Positions 15,901 through 25,669 are shown, counted from the first letter of the stretch. The stretch: 64,000 bases of DNA from Nocardioides sp. NBC_00368 (GCF_036090055.1 NZ_CP107970.1:3288501-3352500), one strand, 5' to 3'. The notes: generated by a model not told the origin, from the letters alone. Program-made: numbers and translations.

Positions 15901-16499
15901 ATGACCTTGAGCCGGGAGATCTGGCCCAGCAGGCCCCGGATGACGAACCAGGTCACCGCGGCGAGGAGCGGGAACAGGATCGCCGCCGGCCACCAGGTGA
16001 AGCTGGCCACGATCCACATCGGCAGCGCCGCGAAGACCGAGCGGAAGAGCATCCACAGCTGCCAGCGCAGCAGGTTGCCGACCTCGTGGGAGTCGTCGTC
16101 GACCCGGTCGAGGATCTCGCCGACGGCCTGCTCGCTCAGCTCGGAGAGCGGCTGTCGCATGGCAGCCTGGAGCACGTCCTCGCGCAGCTTGCCCTCGACC
16201 CGGTCGGAGACCCCGACCCAGGCGATCTTCGCCGTCGAGTCGATCAGCGAGGCGCCGATCACGCACAGCGCCAGCCAGCCGACCAGGCTCGCGGTCGGGT
16301 TCTCGGCCAGCCGTCCGGCCACGACGGTGCCGATCGACTGGGCCACCATGGCAACCGCCAGAGCCAGCAGCGCGGCCACCGTCACCGGCCCTTTCAGGCG
16401 TCGCCAGTCGACCTGCCGGCTCGGGTCGGCAGGGGTGGCGGGCACTCCGGGAGCCTTGCCTGAGGTGGGCACGGGCGGAGTCGAGAGGGTCGCAGTCAT
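12939..16499 (-). CDS. Fused two-half ABC exporter (TMD-NBD-TMD-NBD)
   Basis: A 1186-residue protein that joins both halves of a heterodimeric ABC exporter. NBD1 has Walker A GRTGSGKST (near residue 380), a degenerate signature LSAGEEQ, and Walker B VVVLDEATARMD with the catalytic Glu and switch His (LIAHRLS). NBD2 has Walker A GQVGSGKSS (near 1000), a canonical LSGGQVQ, but LLLADDVSSALD with Asp for the catalytic Glu and no clear switch His (IGATSKRAA). One ATP site should hydrolyse and one should be degenerate. The substrate is unknown; such proteins export lipids, drugs or peptides. I chose the ATG at 16499 over the GTG-type start at 16535. Confidence 0.9.
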   Translation of the reverse strand: MTATLSTPPVPTSGKAPGVPATPADPSRQVDWRRLKGPVTVAALLALAVAMVAQSIGTVVAGRLAENPTASLVGWLALCVIGASLIDSTAKIAWVGVSDRVEGKLREDVLQAAMRQPLSELSEQAVGEILDRVDDDSHEVGNLLRWQLWMLFRSVFAALPMWIVASFTWWPAAILFPLLAAVTWFVIRGLLGQISRLKVIEEASWTDHAAVLEEGIAGRDDLRTSLGQDHVVARVARLSATVHEKFRAVVTVEAKVGRRAGVLLHSLLAGIGLAGVALAATDRLGISALVTLFLVTSTFVGQIAMLANHLPDIQAGLGAVIRLRQMMAAEPEPEGGEPVPGGGALEVDLRDLTFSYAEGTFALQGISLTVPAGDTIALVGRTGSGKSTLASLLSRAVEPPRGSVFLGGVDVRDLDLQQLRASVGVVTQRTEILAGTLAENIALFDDSRPREDIERAVARLGLSEWVAGLPEGLDTLLGPGGTSLSAGEEQLVAFARLLVRDVRVVVLDEATARMDPLTERRVVAAADRLLTGRTGILIAHRLSTIERAPHVAVLDHGRVIQHGLRASLATAPGPFRDLLEASRTDHHDSPSPDAKPVDHSTLDHVAAGNVGGKRRSGAPPELPEVGTGPSLARGMLHVLFLRPEWGVAGALLFLFASMTGAQGAFTGLLWGRIVESLQDGGSPTVLSVLLVVSLLAAPLMLADAFYRYPRWWIEVMLRARMAVLYGQTRQHRLTRTPPGEVVARSMDADRYARYADRWVDFVNGLVIATITALLAGTALAGAVLLVVMVASALASAVGRPIAGRSAAASSAARARFGRAVVSALESVRTVKLAAATPQVHAHLQHVDSGRVEAAVKEHRVQAFLDGVPALMVQCGVVAAWGIYFGGGWGLATALLVANAVSGFDWFGRVAGMVVTEAPGTRAWQKETSRFAGGRDLMDLPPGVDLVSGAAPDPGPVDQVPLESLELSALSAVHDDGTIGVSDVSLTIERGELVLLVGQVGSGKSSLLASLAGLIEHTGTIRWNDELVEDPQAFLRPGQVAYVAQVPRVLSGTFSDNIRLGHDRPFDSPVADARLELDVKEAGGADAIVGHRGVRLSGGQVQRLALARALAADTELLLADDVSSALDAATEIELWRALRDRHTTVIGATSKRAALAQADRVVVMVDGEVAAVGPWTELAPAWAHLAG

Positions 16500-16656
16500 C
16501 AATAGATCACGGTAGGCGCGACCACCGACACTCACCTAAAGGTTTTCCGTCCGTCACCCCCACCAAACCCCAGGCTGACCTGGACCTATAGGAATCAGAA
16601 GAAAGATCTGGAGAGTAAGATCACCTCTTCCCGGAAGGCGTCCGGACACCGTTCGA

Positions 16657-16688
16657 CGGCCCGGCACGGACGATTCCGTGGCGGGCCG
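16657..16688 (-). terminator. Hairpin terminator downstream of the sigma-operon membrane protein
   Basis: CGGCCCGGCACGGA (16657-16670) pairs with 16675-16688 with one mismatch around a CGAT loop. It follows the stop of the membrane protein gene on the minus strand by nine bases. No T-run is present. The rest of 16500-16656 is noncoding and should hold the ABC gene promoter. Confidence 0.6.
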
Positions 16689-16696
16689 CCGGTCGA

Positions 16697-17626
16697 TCAG
16701 AAGGAGTCGAACGACTCACGGGACGCCGACCCTATGGGCCGTCGCTCCTCGACGGAGCCTCCTTCATCCGGAGTCGTCAGCGACTCCATGGGTATCCCGG
16801 TGAACTCGTCCACCCTCACCTGCCGGGTGCTGCCATCGCGCAGGGTGAGCGTGACGTGGCTGAACTCGGGCGTCGTGCGAGCGTTCTCCGAGGCCTCGGT
16901 GATCGGATCATCCGGCCACCAGGCGGCGTAGTGCCCGTCGTTGACGGTGGCGGTCACGGCGCCCTGAGCTTCTGTGTGCAGGACCAGGCCGACGACGTCC
17001 GACCCGACGAGGCCTGTAGACGACCGCTGGCTCTCGGTGTCGTTGCCCATCACGCCACCGATGCTGCCGAGTGCGCCGTCGGCGTCGACCGTGACCGGCT
17101 CAGCTCCGGGACCGCCCGGCGTTTGGCCGTAGAGGCCGGCTGGCTCACCGTTGCGGAGCATGCACACCGCCTCCGTGAGCCCGTCGGGGGTGGCGAGATA
17201 GACAAGTGTCCACCCGCCGCGACGCTCCGCGACGTACGTCTTCATCTCCGGGCCCTGGCGACCGGGCAGGAAGTCCCAGAATCCGCCGACGCAGGCTTGT
17301 GCCGCGTCCTCGGTCTCGGCCGCCGTGAGCGGCGACGGGGCCGGTGTCCACGCCGCCGCGGGGGCCGGTCCACCGAGGACGCTGGGAGCCGCGATGGCGG
17401 CAGCCGCTGCCGCCGCGGTCACGGCGAGCGCGAGCCCGACACGTCGCCGGTTGACTCGGGTACGCGGCGCGACAGGTACCGCGGCCGACCCTGCCGGCTC
17501 GGCGACCTGCGCGTCGTGAGCCGTGATCCGGGCCAACAGATCCTGGGCCGCCGGATCACGGGCCACATCGAGTGCCTCCGGGGTGACAGCGGGATCGAGG
17601 GTGCGGAGCACACGATCGGTGTTCAT
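16697..17626 (-). CDS. Single-pass membrane protein coupled to an ECF sigma factor (possible anti-sigma)
   Basis: About 309 residues: a cytoplasmic N-terminus of about 60 residues (MNTDRVLRTLDPAVTPEALDV), one hydrophobic helix (VGLALAVTAAAAAAAIAAPSV, residues about 63-83), and an extracytoplasmic domain with two cysteines (QACVGGFW and EAVCMLRNG). The ATG overlaps the sigma gene stop (ATGA), so the two are coupled. The layout is that of a membrane regulator of the sigma factor, but there is no zinc-binding anti-sigma motif. Its action as an anti-sigma is inferred from position only. Confidence 0.7.
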   Translation of the reverse strand: MNTDRVLRTLDPAVTPEALDVARDPAAQDLLARITAHDAQVAEPAGSAAVPVAPRTRVNRRRVGLALAVTAAAAAAAIAAPSVLGGPAPAAAWTPAPSPLTAAETEDAAQACVGGFWDFLPGRQGPEMKTYVAERRGGWTLVYLATPDGLTEAVCMLRNGEPAGLYGQTPGGPGAEPVTVDADGALGSIGGVMGNDTESQRSSTGLVGSDVVGLVLHTEAQGAVTATVNDGHYAAWWPDDPITEASENARTTPEFSHVTLTLRDGSTRQVRVDEFTGIPMESLTTPDEGGSVEERRPIGSASRESFDSF

Positions 17627-18189
17627 GAGGAGCTCCTTGCGGTAGCGGCGGGAGTGACGGGTTGGGGGCACGCCGCGGCGAGGGCACGCAAGGCGCGTCG
17701 GGCGCGGCTCAGCCGCAGGCGGTAGGCCACCGGCGAGATACCGAGGACCTCGGCCGCCTGGCGGGTGGTCAGGCTGTCCCAGACGGTGAGCGCGATGGCC
17801 TCCTGGTGGACCGGACTGAGCCGTCGCCAGGCAGTGGCGAGATCGACACGTGCTGCCACCAAGTCCGGCTCGAGCCCGACCGTTCCCGGGCCGACCAGCT
17901 GGGCGTCGGCGACCCGAAGCGTCAGCTGCTGCCGCCGTTCTGCCGCCCGATACTCGTTGCTCAGAGTGCGATGGGCGACTCCGAAGAGCCACGCCCGTTG
18001 TTCGTCGTGCACCCCCGGGACCTCGGCGTACCGTCGCCAGGCGACCAGGTAGACCTGCGCGAGCACGTCCTCGGCGTGGGAGGGGTGCACACGCCGCTCG
18101 ATGAACCTGCGCAGGTCGGCGTACGTTCCTTCGTAGAGGCGCGTGAAGGCCGCCTCGTGACTCGGCGGGCTGTTCTCGTTGTGTCCCAT
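17623..18189 (-). CDS. ECF-type RNA polymerase sigma factor
   Basis: 188 residues. Region 2 is present as FTRLYEGTYADLRRFIERRVHPSHAEDVLAQVYLVAWRRY, with the -10 recognition part RAWLFGVAHRTLSNEYR. Region 4 is LSPVHQEAIALTVWDSLTTRQAAEVLGISPVAYRLRLSRARRAL. I chose the ATG at 18189 (MGHNENSPP) rather than the longer start at 18237. The final residues are Ala/Ser rich. It heads a two-gene operon with the membrane protein. Confidence 0.9.
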   Translation of the reverse strand: MGHNENSPPSHEAAFTRLYEGTYADLRRFIERRVHPSHAEDVLAQVYLVAWRRYAEVPGVHDEQRAWLFGVAHRTLSNEYRAAERRQQLTLRVADAQLVGPGTVGLEPDLVAARVDLATAWRRLSPVHQEAIALTVWDSLTTRQAAEVLGISPVAYRLRLSRARRALRALAAACPQPVTPAATARSSS

Positions 18190-18323
18190 ACCCTTCACAT
18201 GTCCGCTGACGGATGGATGTGTCACCGTACGGGCCACGTCGTACGCCCCGCGATCACGGCGTCTGCATCGTCGGCCACTCCACCGCGGCCGTCGGCCTGT
18301 CGACAGCAGCTCGAAAACGCAGC

Positions 18324-18353
18324 GCGGCCCGGCACGGGTTCGTGCCGGGCCGC
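18324..18353 (-). terminator. Intrinsic terminator of icd
   Basis: GCGGCCCGGCACG pairs perfectly with CGTGCCGGGCCGC around a 4-base loop. On the minus strand it follows the icd stop by 16 bases and is followed by GCTGCGTTTTC. Confidence 0.85.
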
Positions 18354-18369
18354 CCTCACGCGCAGCTGA

Positions 18370-20562
<2,193 letters not shown>

Positions 20563-20583
20563 GGGTGTGGCTACTCCTGACAA

Positions 20584-20828
20584 GTTGCGATCTGCGGTGC
20601 TGCGGACTTAGGTCGGGGACCCCGGACATGAAAGTGCCTTGACGTCAAGATACCTGATCCCCGATGCGACACCGCCCCGCCCTACCTAAGCACCACGAAG
20701 TGCCGTCGCAAAAGAGTTACTGTGTGTCAACACCTCCTTGTTGTTCAGGTGACTGCTGATGCCTGAGTGCTTCTCGGGTGTCGATGGGTCTGACCGACGT
20801 CAACAGACATTGAAGGGTTTAAGGGGAC
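20584..20828. promoter_or_regulatory. Divergent icd / aquaporin intergenic region with a 12-base palindrome
   Basis: CTTGACGTCAAG at 20638-20649 is a perfect palindrome placed about 75 bases before the icd start, where it could overlap an icd promoter element. The aquaporin side holds an AT-richer tract (AAAAGAGTTACTGTGTG, then a string ending AAGGGTTTAAGGGGAC) whose final AAGGGG serves as RBS. The regulator is unknown. Confidence 0.5.
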
Positions 20829-21929
20829 ATGACTGAGGAATCACTGTCGGCCGCTGAGCCGACCTTCATCCAGAAGATGGCAGCCGAGGTCATCGGCACC
20901 TTCATCCTCGTGTTCATCGGCTGCGGTTCCGTCATCGCGGTGGTGGCCGGCGCCGGCCACGCCGAGCAGCCGACCTGGGGACTCGAGGTCGTCGCAGTCG
21001 GGCTCGCCTTCGGTATCGCCGTGGTGATGGGCGCCTACACCTTCGGCCGCATCTCCGGCGGCCACTTCAACCCGGCGGTGACCCTCGGCGTGGCCACGGC
21101 CGGCCGGATCAGCTGGAAGGACGCCGGCGCCTACATCGGCGCTCAGTTCGTCGGCGCGGTCATCGGCGCGATCGCGCTGTTCCTCATCGCGCTCTCCACG
21201 GGCTACAACTCCTGGAACGACGGTGGCCTCGGCGCCAACGGCTTCGGTGACGGAGCCGGCACCGGCATCGTCGGCGCGATCCTGGTCGAGCTGATCCTCA
21301 CCTTCATCTTCGTCTTCGTGATTCTCGGTGTCACCGACGTCCGGGCCGGCACCAACGCCGCTGCCGCGCCGCTCGCCATCGGCCTGGCGCTGGCCGCGAT
21401 CCACTTCGTCGGCATCCCGCTGACCGGCACCTCGGTCAACCCCGCCCGCTCGTTCGGCCCCGCGCTCTTCTCGGGCACCGACGCCCTGGCCAACCTCCCG
21501 ATCTTCCTCATCGTCCCGGCCCTCGGCGGTGCGCTCGCCGGTCTCGTCTACCCGCTGCTCTTCGACAAGGACGGCTCCGAGATCGCGGGTGCCGGCCTCG
21601 CCTTCGGCGGCGACAACCTGCGCCCGGCCGTCCCGGCCTGGGACTCCCAGGCTGCCGCCCCGGCGGCCCCCGCGGCTGCAGCTCCGGCGGCTCCGGCCGC
21701 TGCTCCGGCGGCGCCCGCTGCTCCCGCGGCACCCGCAGCACCCGCCACCCCGGCGGCACCTCCGGCCGCGGAGAACAGCGACCGCACCATCGTCTCCGGC
21801 GGTGCCGGCGGCGGTCAGCAGGCCTGGCAGCAGCCGACCCAGACCGCCGAGGGCGAGCTGCCGGTCTACGAGCAGGACGGCTGGCGCTGGGACTACGCGA
21901 AGCAGGAGTGGGTCCCGATCGAGCAGTGA
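20829..21929 (+). CDS. MIP-family aquaporin with a long Ala/Pro tail
   Basis: A 366-residue protein. The first 250 residues are a six-helix channel with both pore motifs: GGHFNPAVTLG (NPA1, near residue 82) and GTSVNPARSFGPALF (NPA2, near 203). The NPA2-linked Arg of the selectivity filter is present. The spacing fits the water-selective AqpZ type better than glycerol facilitators. Residues about 275-315 are almost only Ala and Pro. They are followed by a Gly/Gln stretch and a tryptophan-rich ending, WRWDYAKQEWVPIEQ. The cytoplasmic tail is unusual for AqpZ (about 230 residues). Confidence 0.9.
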   Translation: MTEESLSAAEPTFIQKMAAEVIGTFILVFIGCGSVIAVVAGAGHAEQPTWGLEVVAVGLAFGIAVVMGAYTFGRISGGHFNPAVTLGVATAGRISWKDAGAYIGAQFVGAVIGAIALFLIALSTGYNSWNDGGLGANGFGDGAGTGIVGAILVELILTFIFVFVILGVTDVRAGTNAAAAPLAIGLALAAIHFVGIPLTGTSVNPARSFGPALFSGTDALANLPIFLIVPALGGALAGLVYPLLFDKDGSEIAGAGLAFGGDNLRPAVPAWDSQAAAPAAPAAAAPAAPAAAPAAPAAPAAPAAPATPAAPPAAENSDRTIVSGGAGGGQQAWQQPTQTAEGELPVYEQDGWRWDYAKQEWVPIEQ

Positions 21930-21941
21930 CCCGCTGATAGT

Positions 21942-21973
21942 AAGAAGGCCGTCCCCCTCGGGACGGCCTTCTT
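21942..21973 (+). terminator. Intrinsic terminator of the aquaporin gene
   Basis: AAGAAGGCCGTCCC and GGGACGGCCTTCTT form a perfect 14-base stem with a 4-base loop, 12 bases after the stop. TTTCTGTTC follows. The stem also ends with A/T runs and so may work in both directions, covering the convergent DUF3017 gene. Confidence 0.93.
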
Positions 21974-21987
21974 TCTGTTCCTGGGTC

Positions 21988-22344
21988 CTACTCGCCCGGG
22001 ACTGTCACGGCGAGGATCCACAGCGCGCCCGCGGTCAGCGCCAGCAGCACCACGTCGAACCAGCGGTTGCGCACGGCCAGCATCCCGGCGTCCTTCGTAC
22101 GCAGCACCGCACGCCCCAGCGACGCGGCCCCCAGCCCGGCGGCGAGGACGATGATCCCCACCCGCCAGTGGCCGAAGCCGACCAGCCCGAGACCGACGAT
22201 CGCCGCCGTCAGCACGCCGAGGTAGACGAACCCGCCGATGGTCGAGGGGAAGCTGCGTACGTCCTTGGGGTCCGTCTTCTCAGGCGCCACCGCCACCGGT
22301 GCGGGAGCCGCCGGTGTGGGGCTGAGCGGGGGATGGACGGACAC
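21988..22344 (-). CDS. DUF3017-domain membrane protein
   Basis: A 118-residue protein. After a Pro/Ala-rich cytoplasmic N-terminus come three hydrophobic helices: VYLGVLTAAIVGLGLVGF, WRVGIIVLAAGLGAASLGRAVL, and WFDVVLLALTAGALWILAV, with RTKDAGMLAVRNRWFD between the last two. This pattern and the position directly after folD are typical of actinobacterial DUF3017, whose function is unknown. The start is GTG at 22344, three bases after the folD stop, so the pair is co-translated. Confidence 0.85.
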   Translation of the reverse strand: MSVHPPLSPTPAAPAPVAVAPEKTDPKDVRSFPSTIGGFVYLGVLTAAIVGLGLVGFGHWRVGIIVLAAGLGAASLGRAVLRTKDAGMLAVRNRWFDVVLLALTAGALWILAVTVPGE

Positions 22345-22347
22345 GTG

Positions 22348-23199
22348 TCAGAGCCTTTCGAGAGCCTTCTCGGCGCTGAGGACGATATTGGAGAGCAACA
22401 TGGCGCGTGTCATCGGACCCACCCCACCCGGGTTCGGAGACACCCAGCCAGCCACGTCCCACACGTCCTCGGCCAGGTCTCCTGCGATCTTACCGTCGAC
22501 CCGGGAGACACCGACGTCCAGCAGGGCCGCGCCCGGCATGACCATGTCCTTGGTGATGATGCCCGGCACGCCCGCGGCGGCCACCACGATGTCGGCGTTG
22601 CGGGTGTGGGCGGCCAGGTCGCGGGTGCCGGTGTGGCACAGGGTGACCGTGGCGTTCTCGGAGCGCCTGGTCAGCAGCAGCCCCAGCGGACGCCCGACGG
22701 TCAGCCCACGGCCGACCACGACGACCTCGGCGCCGTTGATCTCGACCCCGTGACGACGCAGCAGCTCGATGCAGCCCACCGGCGTGCACGGCAGCGGGCC
22801 TTCCTCACCCAGGACCAGCTTGCCGAGGTTGTGCGGGTGCAGCCCGTCGACGTCCTTCTCCGGAGCCACGCGGGAAAGGAGCGCGAACTCGTCGAGGCCG
22901 GTCGGCTGCTGGATGAGGAAGCCGGTGACAGCCGGGTCCGCGTTGAGCTCGTCGATGACCTTCTCGACCTCGGCCTGGGTCGCGGTGGCGGGCAGGTCGA
23001 CACGAGTCGAGGCGACACCGATCTCGGCGGCGTCCTTGTGCTTGGCGTTGACGTACCAGTGCGAGCCGGGGTCGTCGCCGACCAGAACGGTGCCGATCCC
23101 AGGGGTGATCCCCTGGGCCTTCAGCTTCTCGACCCGCTCGGCGAGCTCGGCCTTGATCGCCTTCAGCGTCGCGGTGCCGTCCAGCTTCTGTGCTGTCAC
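22348..23199 (-). CDS. folD: Methylene-THF dehydrogenase / methenyl-THF cyclohydrolase
   Basis: A 283-residue bifunctional enzyme that interconverts methylene-, methenyl- and 10-formyl-THF and so feeds formyl groups to PurN and PurH nearby. VGDDPGSHWYVNAKHKDAAEIG contains the catalytic Tyr and Lys. GFLIQQPTGLDE is a variant of the QLPLP motif with Gln-Gln-Pro-Thr-Gly. VVVGRGLTVGRPLGLLL is the nucleotide-binding segment and NPGGVGPMTRAMLLSN the C-terminal signature. The start is GTG at 23199. Confidence 0.95.
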   Translation of the reverse strand: MTAQKLDGTATLKAIKAELAERVEKLKAQGITPGIGTVLVGDDPGSHWYVNAKHKDAAEIGVASTRVDLPATATQAEVEKVIDELNADPAVTGFLIQQPTGLDEFALLSRVAPEKDVDGLHPHNLGKLVLGEEGPLPCTPVGCIELLRRHGVEINGAEVVVVGRGLTVGRPLGLLLTRRSENATVTLCHTGTRDLAAHTRNADIVVAAAGVPGIITKDMVMPGAALLDVGVSRVDGKIAGDLAEDVWDVAGWVSPNPGGVGPMTRAMLLSNIVLSAEKALERL

Positions 23200-23254
23200 T
23201 TCTTCATCCTGTCACTCTGGGCTGTGGTTTCGGCGTAGTGGGCGGGCTGTGTCT

Positions 23255-23340
23255 GTTCGTCGAGGTATGCAGGGAAACCGTCACGTCCCACGCGGAGTTC
23301 CGCGCGGGAAGTGACGGATCGGCTGCATACCTCGACGAAC
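23255..23340 (-). terminator. Long hairpin between purH and folD
   Basis: GTTCGTCGAGGTATGCAG (23255-23272) pairs perfectly with 23323-23340, and the loop holds a second stem, CCGTCAC/GTGACGG, and a third around CGCGG/CCGCG. The 86-base stretch thus folds as one long stem. It follows the purH stop by 11 bases and separates purH from folD. It may be a terminator or a mobile palindrome. Confidence 0.75.
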
Positions 23341-23351
23341 ATACGGCGCGC

Positions 23352-24938
23352 TCAGTGTGCGAAGTGGCGCGTGCCGGTGAAGTACATCGTCACGCCGGCC
23401 GCCTCGCACGCCTTGATGGTGAGCTCGTCGCGGATGGAGCCGCCGGGCTGGACGATCGCCTTGACGCCGGCGTCGATCAGGATCTGCGGGCCGTCCTCGA
23501 AGGGGAAGAAGGCGTCGGACGCGGCGACGGAACCTCGGGCACGCTCGGCGCCCTCGGCGAGCGTGTTGGCGCGCTCGACGGCCAGACGGCAGGAGTCGAC
23601 GCGGTTGACCTGACCCATGCCGATGCCGACCGCGGCACCGTCACGGGCCAGCAGGATCGCGTTGGACTTGGCTGCGCGTACGGCCTTCCAGGCGAACGCC
23701 AGGTCAGCCAGGGTCGCCTCGTCGGCGGCCTCGCCGGTGGCCAGGGTCCAGTTGGCCGGGTCGTCGCCCTCGGCCTGGAACGTGTCGGTGTGCTGCATCA
23801 GCAGACCACCGCTGATCGGGCGGGTCTCGACACCGGAGGTCGCGAGCGGCTCGGCGACGAGGATGCGGATGTTCTTCTTGCCCTGCAGGACCTCGACGGC
23901 CCCGTCCTCGTAACCGGGAGCGACGATCACCTCGGTGAAGACCTCGGCGACCTGCTCGGCCATCTGCTTCGAGACCGGTACGTTGGTGGCGATCACGCCG
24001 CCGAACGCGGAGACCGGGTCGCACTCGTGGGCGCGGCGGTGGGCCTCGGCGACATCAGCGCCGACCGCGACGCCGCACGGGTTGGCGTGCTTGATGATCG
24101 CGACGGTCGGCTGGTCACCCTGGTCGTAGGCCGCACGGCGAGCGGCGTCGGTGTCGACGTAGTTGTTGTAGGACATCTCCTTGCCGTGCAGCTGCTCGGC
24201 GGCGGCCAGCCCGCCCGGACCGAAGCCGGAGCGGTAGAGCGCGGCCGGCTGGTGCGGGTTCTCGCCGTAGCGCAGCACCGCCTGGCGGTCCCAGGTCGCG
24301 CCGGCCCACGCCGGGAAACCCGAGCCGTCGGAGGTGTCGGTGAGCACGTTGCCCATCCAGGAGGCGACGTGGACGTCGTACGTCGCGGTGTGCACGAACG
24401 CGGCCGCGGCGAGCGCCTTGCGCTGGTCGTAGGTGAACCCGCCGGCGGCAAGCGCGGCAAGGGTGTCGGCGTACTGCTCCGGGCTGGTCACGATGGCGAC
24501 CGACGGGTGGTTCTTGGCGGCGGCGCGGACCATCGAGGGGCCACCGATGTCGATCTGCTCGACGACCTCGTCCGGGCCGGCACCTGAGGCGACGGTCTGC
24601 ACGAACGGGTAGAGGTTGGAGACGACCAGGTCGAACGGCTCCACCTCGAGCTCCTTAAGCTGCTCGACGTGGGACTCGAGCCGGCGGTCGGCGAGGATGC
24701 CGGCGTGCACGCGCGGGTGCAGCGTCTTCACGCGGCCGTCGAGGCACTCGGGGAAGCCGGTCAGGTCCTCGACCTTGGTCACCGGGAGGCCGAGCTTCTC
24801 GATCAGGGCGGCCGAGCCGCCGGTCGAGACGAGCTCGACGCCGGCGTCGTGGAGCCCGCGGACCAGGTCCTCGAGGCCGGTCTTGTCGTAGACGGACACC
24901 AAGGCCCTCTTGATCGCGATCTGGTCCTGCACAGCCAC
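23352..24938 (-). CDS. purH: Bifunctional AICAR formyltransferase / IMP cyclohydrolase
   Basis: A 528-residue enzyme for the last two steps of IMP synthesis. The N-terminal IMP cyclohydrolase domain starts with IAIKRALVSVYDKTGLEDL and has STGGSAALI and GFPECLDGRVKTLHP. The C-terminal transformylase domain has LRYGENPHQPAALY, the catalytic region KHANPCGVAVG, and SDAFFPFEDGPQ with the C-terminal TGTRHFAH. The start is GTG at 24938, six bases after GGGGAG. A ZTP riboswitch lies in the leader. Confidence 0.97.
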   Translation of the reverse strand: MAVQDQIAIKRALVSVYDKTGLEDLVRGLHDAGVELVSTGGSAALIEKLGLPVTKVEDLTGFPECLDGRVKTLHPRVHAGILADRRLESHVEQLKELEVEPFDLVVSNLYPFVQTVASGAGPDEVVEQIDIGGPSMVRAAAKNHPSVAIVTSPEQYADTLAALAAGGFTYDQRKALAAAAFVHTATYDVHVASWMGNVLTDTSDGSGFPAWAGATWDRQAVLRYGENPHQPAALYRSGFGPGGLAAAEQLHGKEMSYNNYVDTDAARRAAYDQGDQPTVAIIKHANPCGVAVGADVAEAHRRAHECDPVSAFGGVIATNVPVSKQMAEQVAEVFTEVIVAPGYEDGAVEVLQGKKNIRILVAEPLATSGVETRPISGGLLMQHTDTFQAEGDDPANWTLATGEAADEATLADLAFAWKAVRAAKSNAILLARDGAAVGIGMGQVNRVDSCRLAVERANTLAEGAERARGSVAASDAFFPFEDGPQILIDAGVKAIVQPGGSIRDELTIKACEAAGVTMYFTGTRHFAH

Positions 24939-25050
24939 AGCAAACTCCCCATCGGTCGATGAATTCGATGAGGGGCACCCAGGCGGTCGATGCCGTCTCT
25001 TTACACTCCCCGGTGGTCCCCCACCTGCGCCAGTCGTGTGCTCGTCACTC
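24939..25050 (-). ncRNA. ZTP (pfl) riboswitch upstream of purH
   Basis: On the minus strand the leader reads CGACTGGCG (25028-25036 on the plus strand, reversed), then GGTGGG, then CCACCGGGGAG (25006-25016), and after about 20 bases CCGCCTGGGTGCC (24973-24986 region). These are the conserved blocks of the ZTP riboswitch, which senses the folate-stress alarmone ZTP/ZMP. Downstream, CCCC(TC)ATCG can pair with CGATGGGG, which includes the purH RBS, so control is probably translational. PurH consumes ZMP (AICAR), which makes this the expected regulator. Confidence 0.88.
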
Positions 25051-25057
25051 TAACCGT

Positions 25058-25669
25058 TCAGGCGCGCCCGAATCGAACCCGCCGGCCGTCCACGGTGTAG
25101 CCCTCACGGGCGATCCTTCCGACGGACTCGACCAGCATCGAGCGCTCGACGACCTTGATCCGCTCGTGCAGGGTCTCCTCGGTGTCGTCATCCTCCACCG
25201 GCACCGTCACCTGGGCCATGATCATCCCGGTGTCGACGCCGGCATCGACGATGAACAGCGTCGCGCCGGTCACCTTCACGCCGTACTCCAGCGCGTCCCG
25301 CGCCCCGTGCATCCCCGGGAAGCTCGGCAGCAGCGCCGGGTGGGTGTTGAGCGTCTTCCCCCCGAACCGGTCGAGGAAGGCAGCTCCGACGAGCTTCATG
25401 AAGCCCGCCGAGACCACCAGATCCGGCTCGTACGCCGCCACCGACTCGGCCAGCGCCGCGTCCCACTCCTCGCGCGACCCGAAGTCCTTGACCCGGTGCA
25501 CGAAGGTCGGGATCCCGGCGTCGGTCGCCCGGGTCAATCCCTGGATGCCGTCGCGGTCCGCCCCGACCGCGACCACCTCGGCCCCGTACTCCGGGGACGC
25601 GCAGGCGTCGAGAACAGCCTGGAGGTTGGTGCCCGAGCCGGACACGAGGACGACAAGACGAAGAGCCAC
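25058..25669 (-). CDS. purN: Phosphoribosylglycinamide formyltransferase
   Basis: A 203-residue enzyme that formylates GAR with 10-formyl-THF. LVVLVSGSGTNLQAVLDA is the N-terminal loop, MKLVGAAFLDRFGGKTLNTHPALLPSFPG holds the catalytic Asn and His, and VDAGVDTGMIMAQ carries the catalytic Asp. The C-terminal VDGRRVRFG is usual. The start is GTG at 25669. It lies directly upstream of the purH riboswitch. On its upstream side it borders the toxin island rather than the DUF6350 gene. Confidence 0.96.
   Translation of the reverse strand: MALRLVVLVSGSGTNLQAVLDACASPEYGAEVVAVGADRDGIQGLTRATDAGIPTFVHRVKDFGSREEWDAALAESVAAYEPDLVVSAGFMKLVGAAFLDRFGGKTLNTHPALLPSFPGMHGARDALEYGVKVTGATLFIVDAGVDTGMIMAQVTVPVEDDDTEETLHERIKVVERSMLVESVGRIAREGYTVDGRRVRFGRA

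Noticed and set aside
16697..17626. Zinc-binding anti-sigma (ZAS) factor for the adjacent ECF sigma.
   Set aside because: The HxxxCxxC motif is missing; only the position and the single membrane helix suggest an anti-sigma role.
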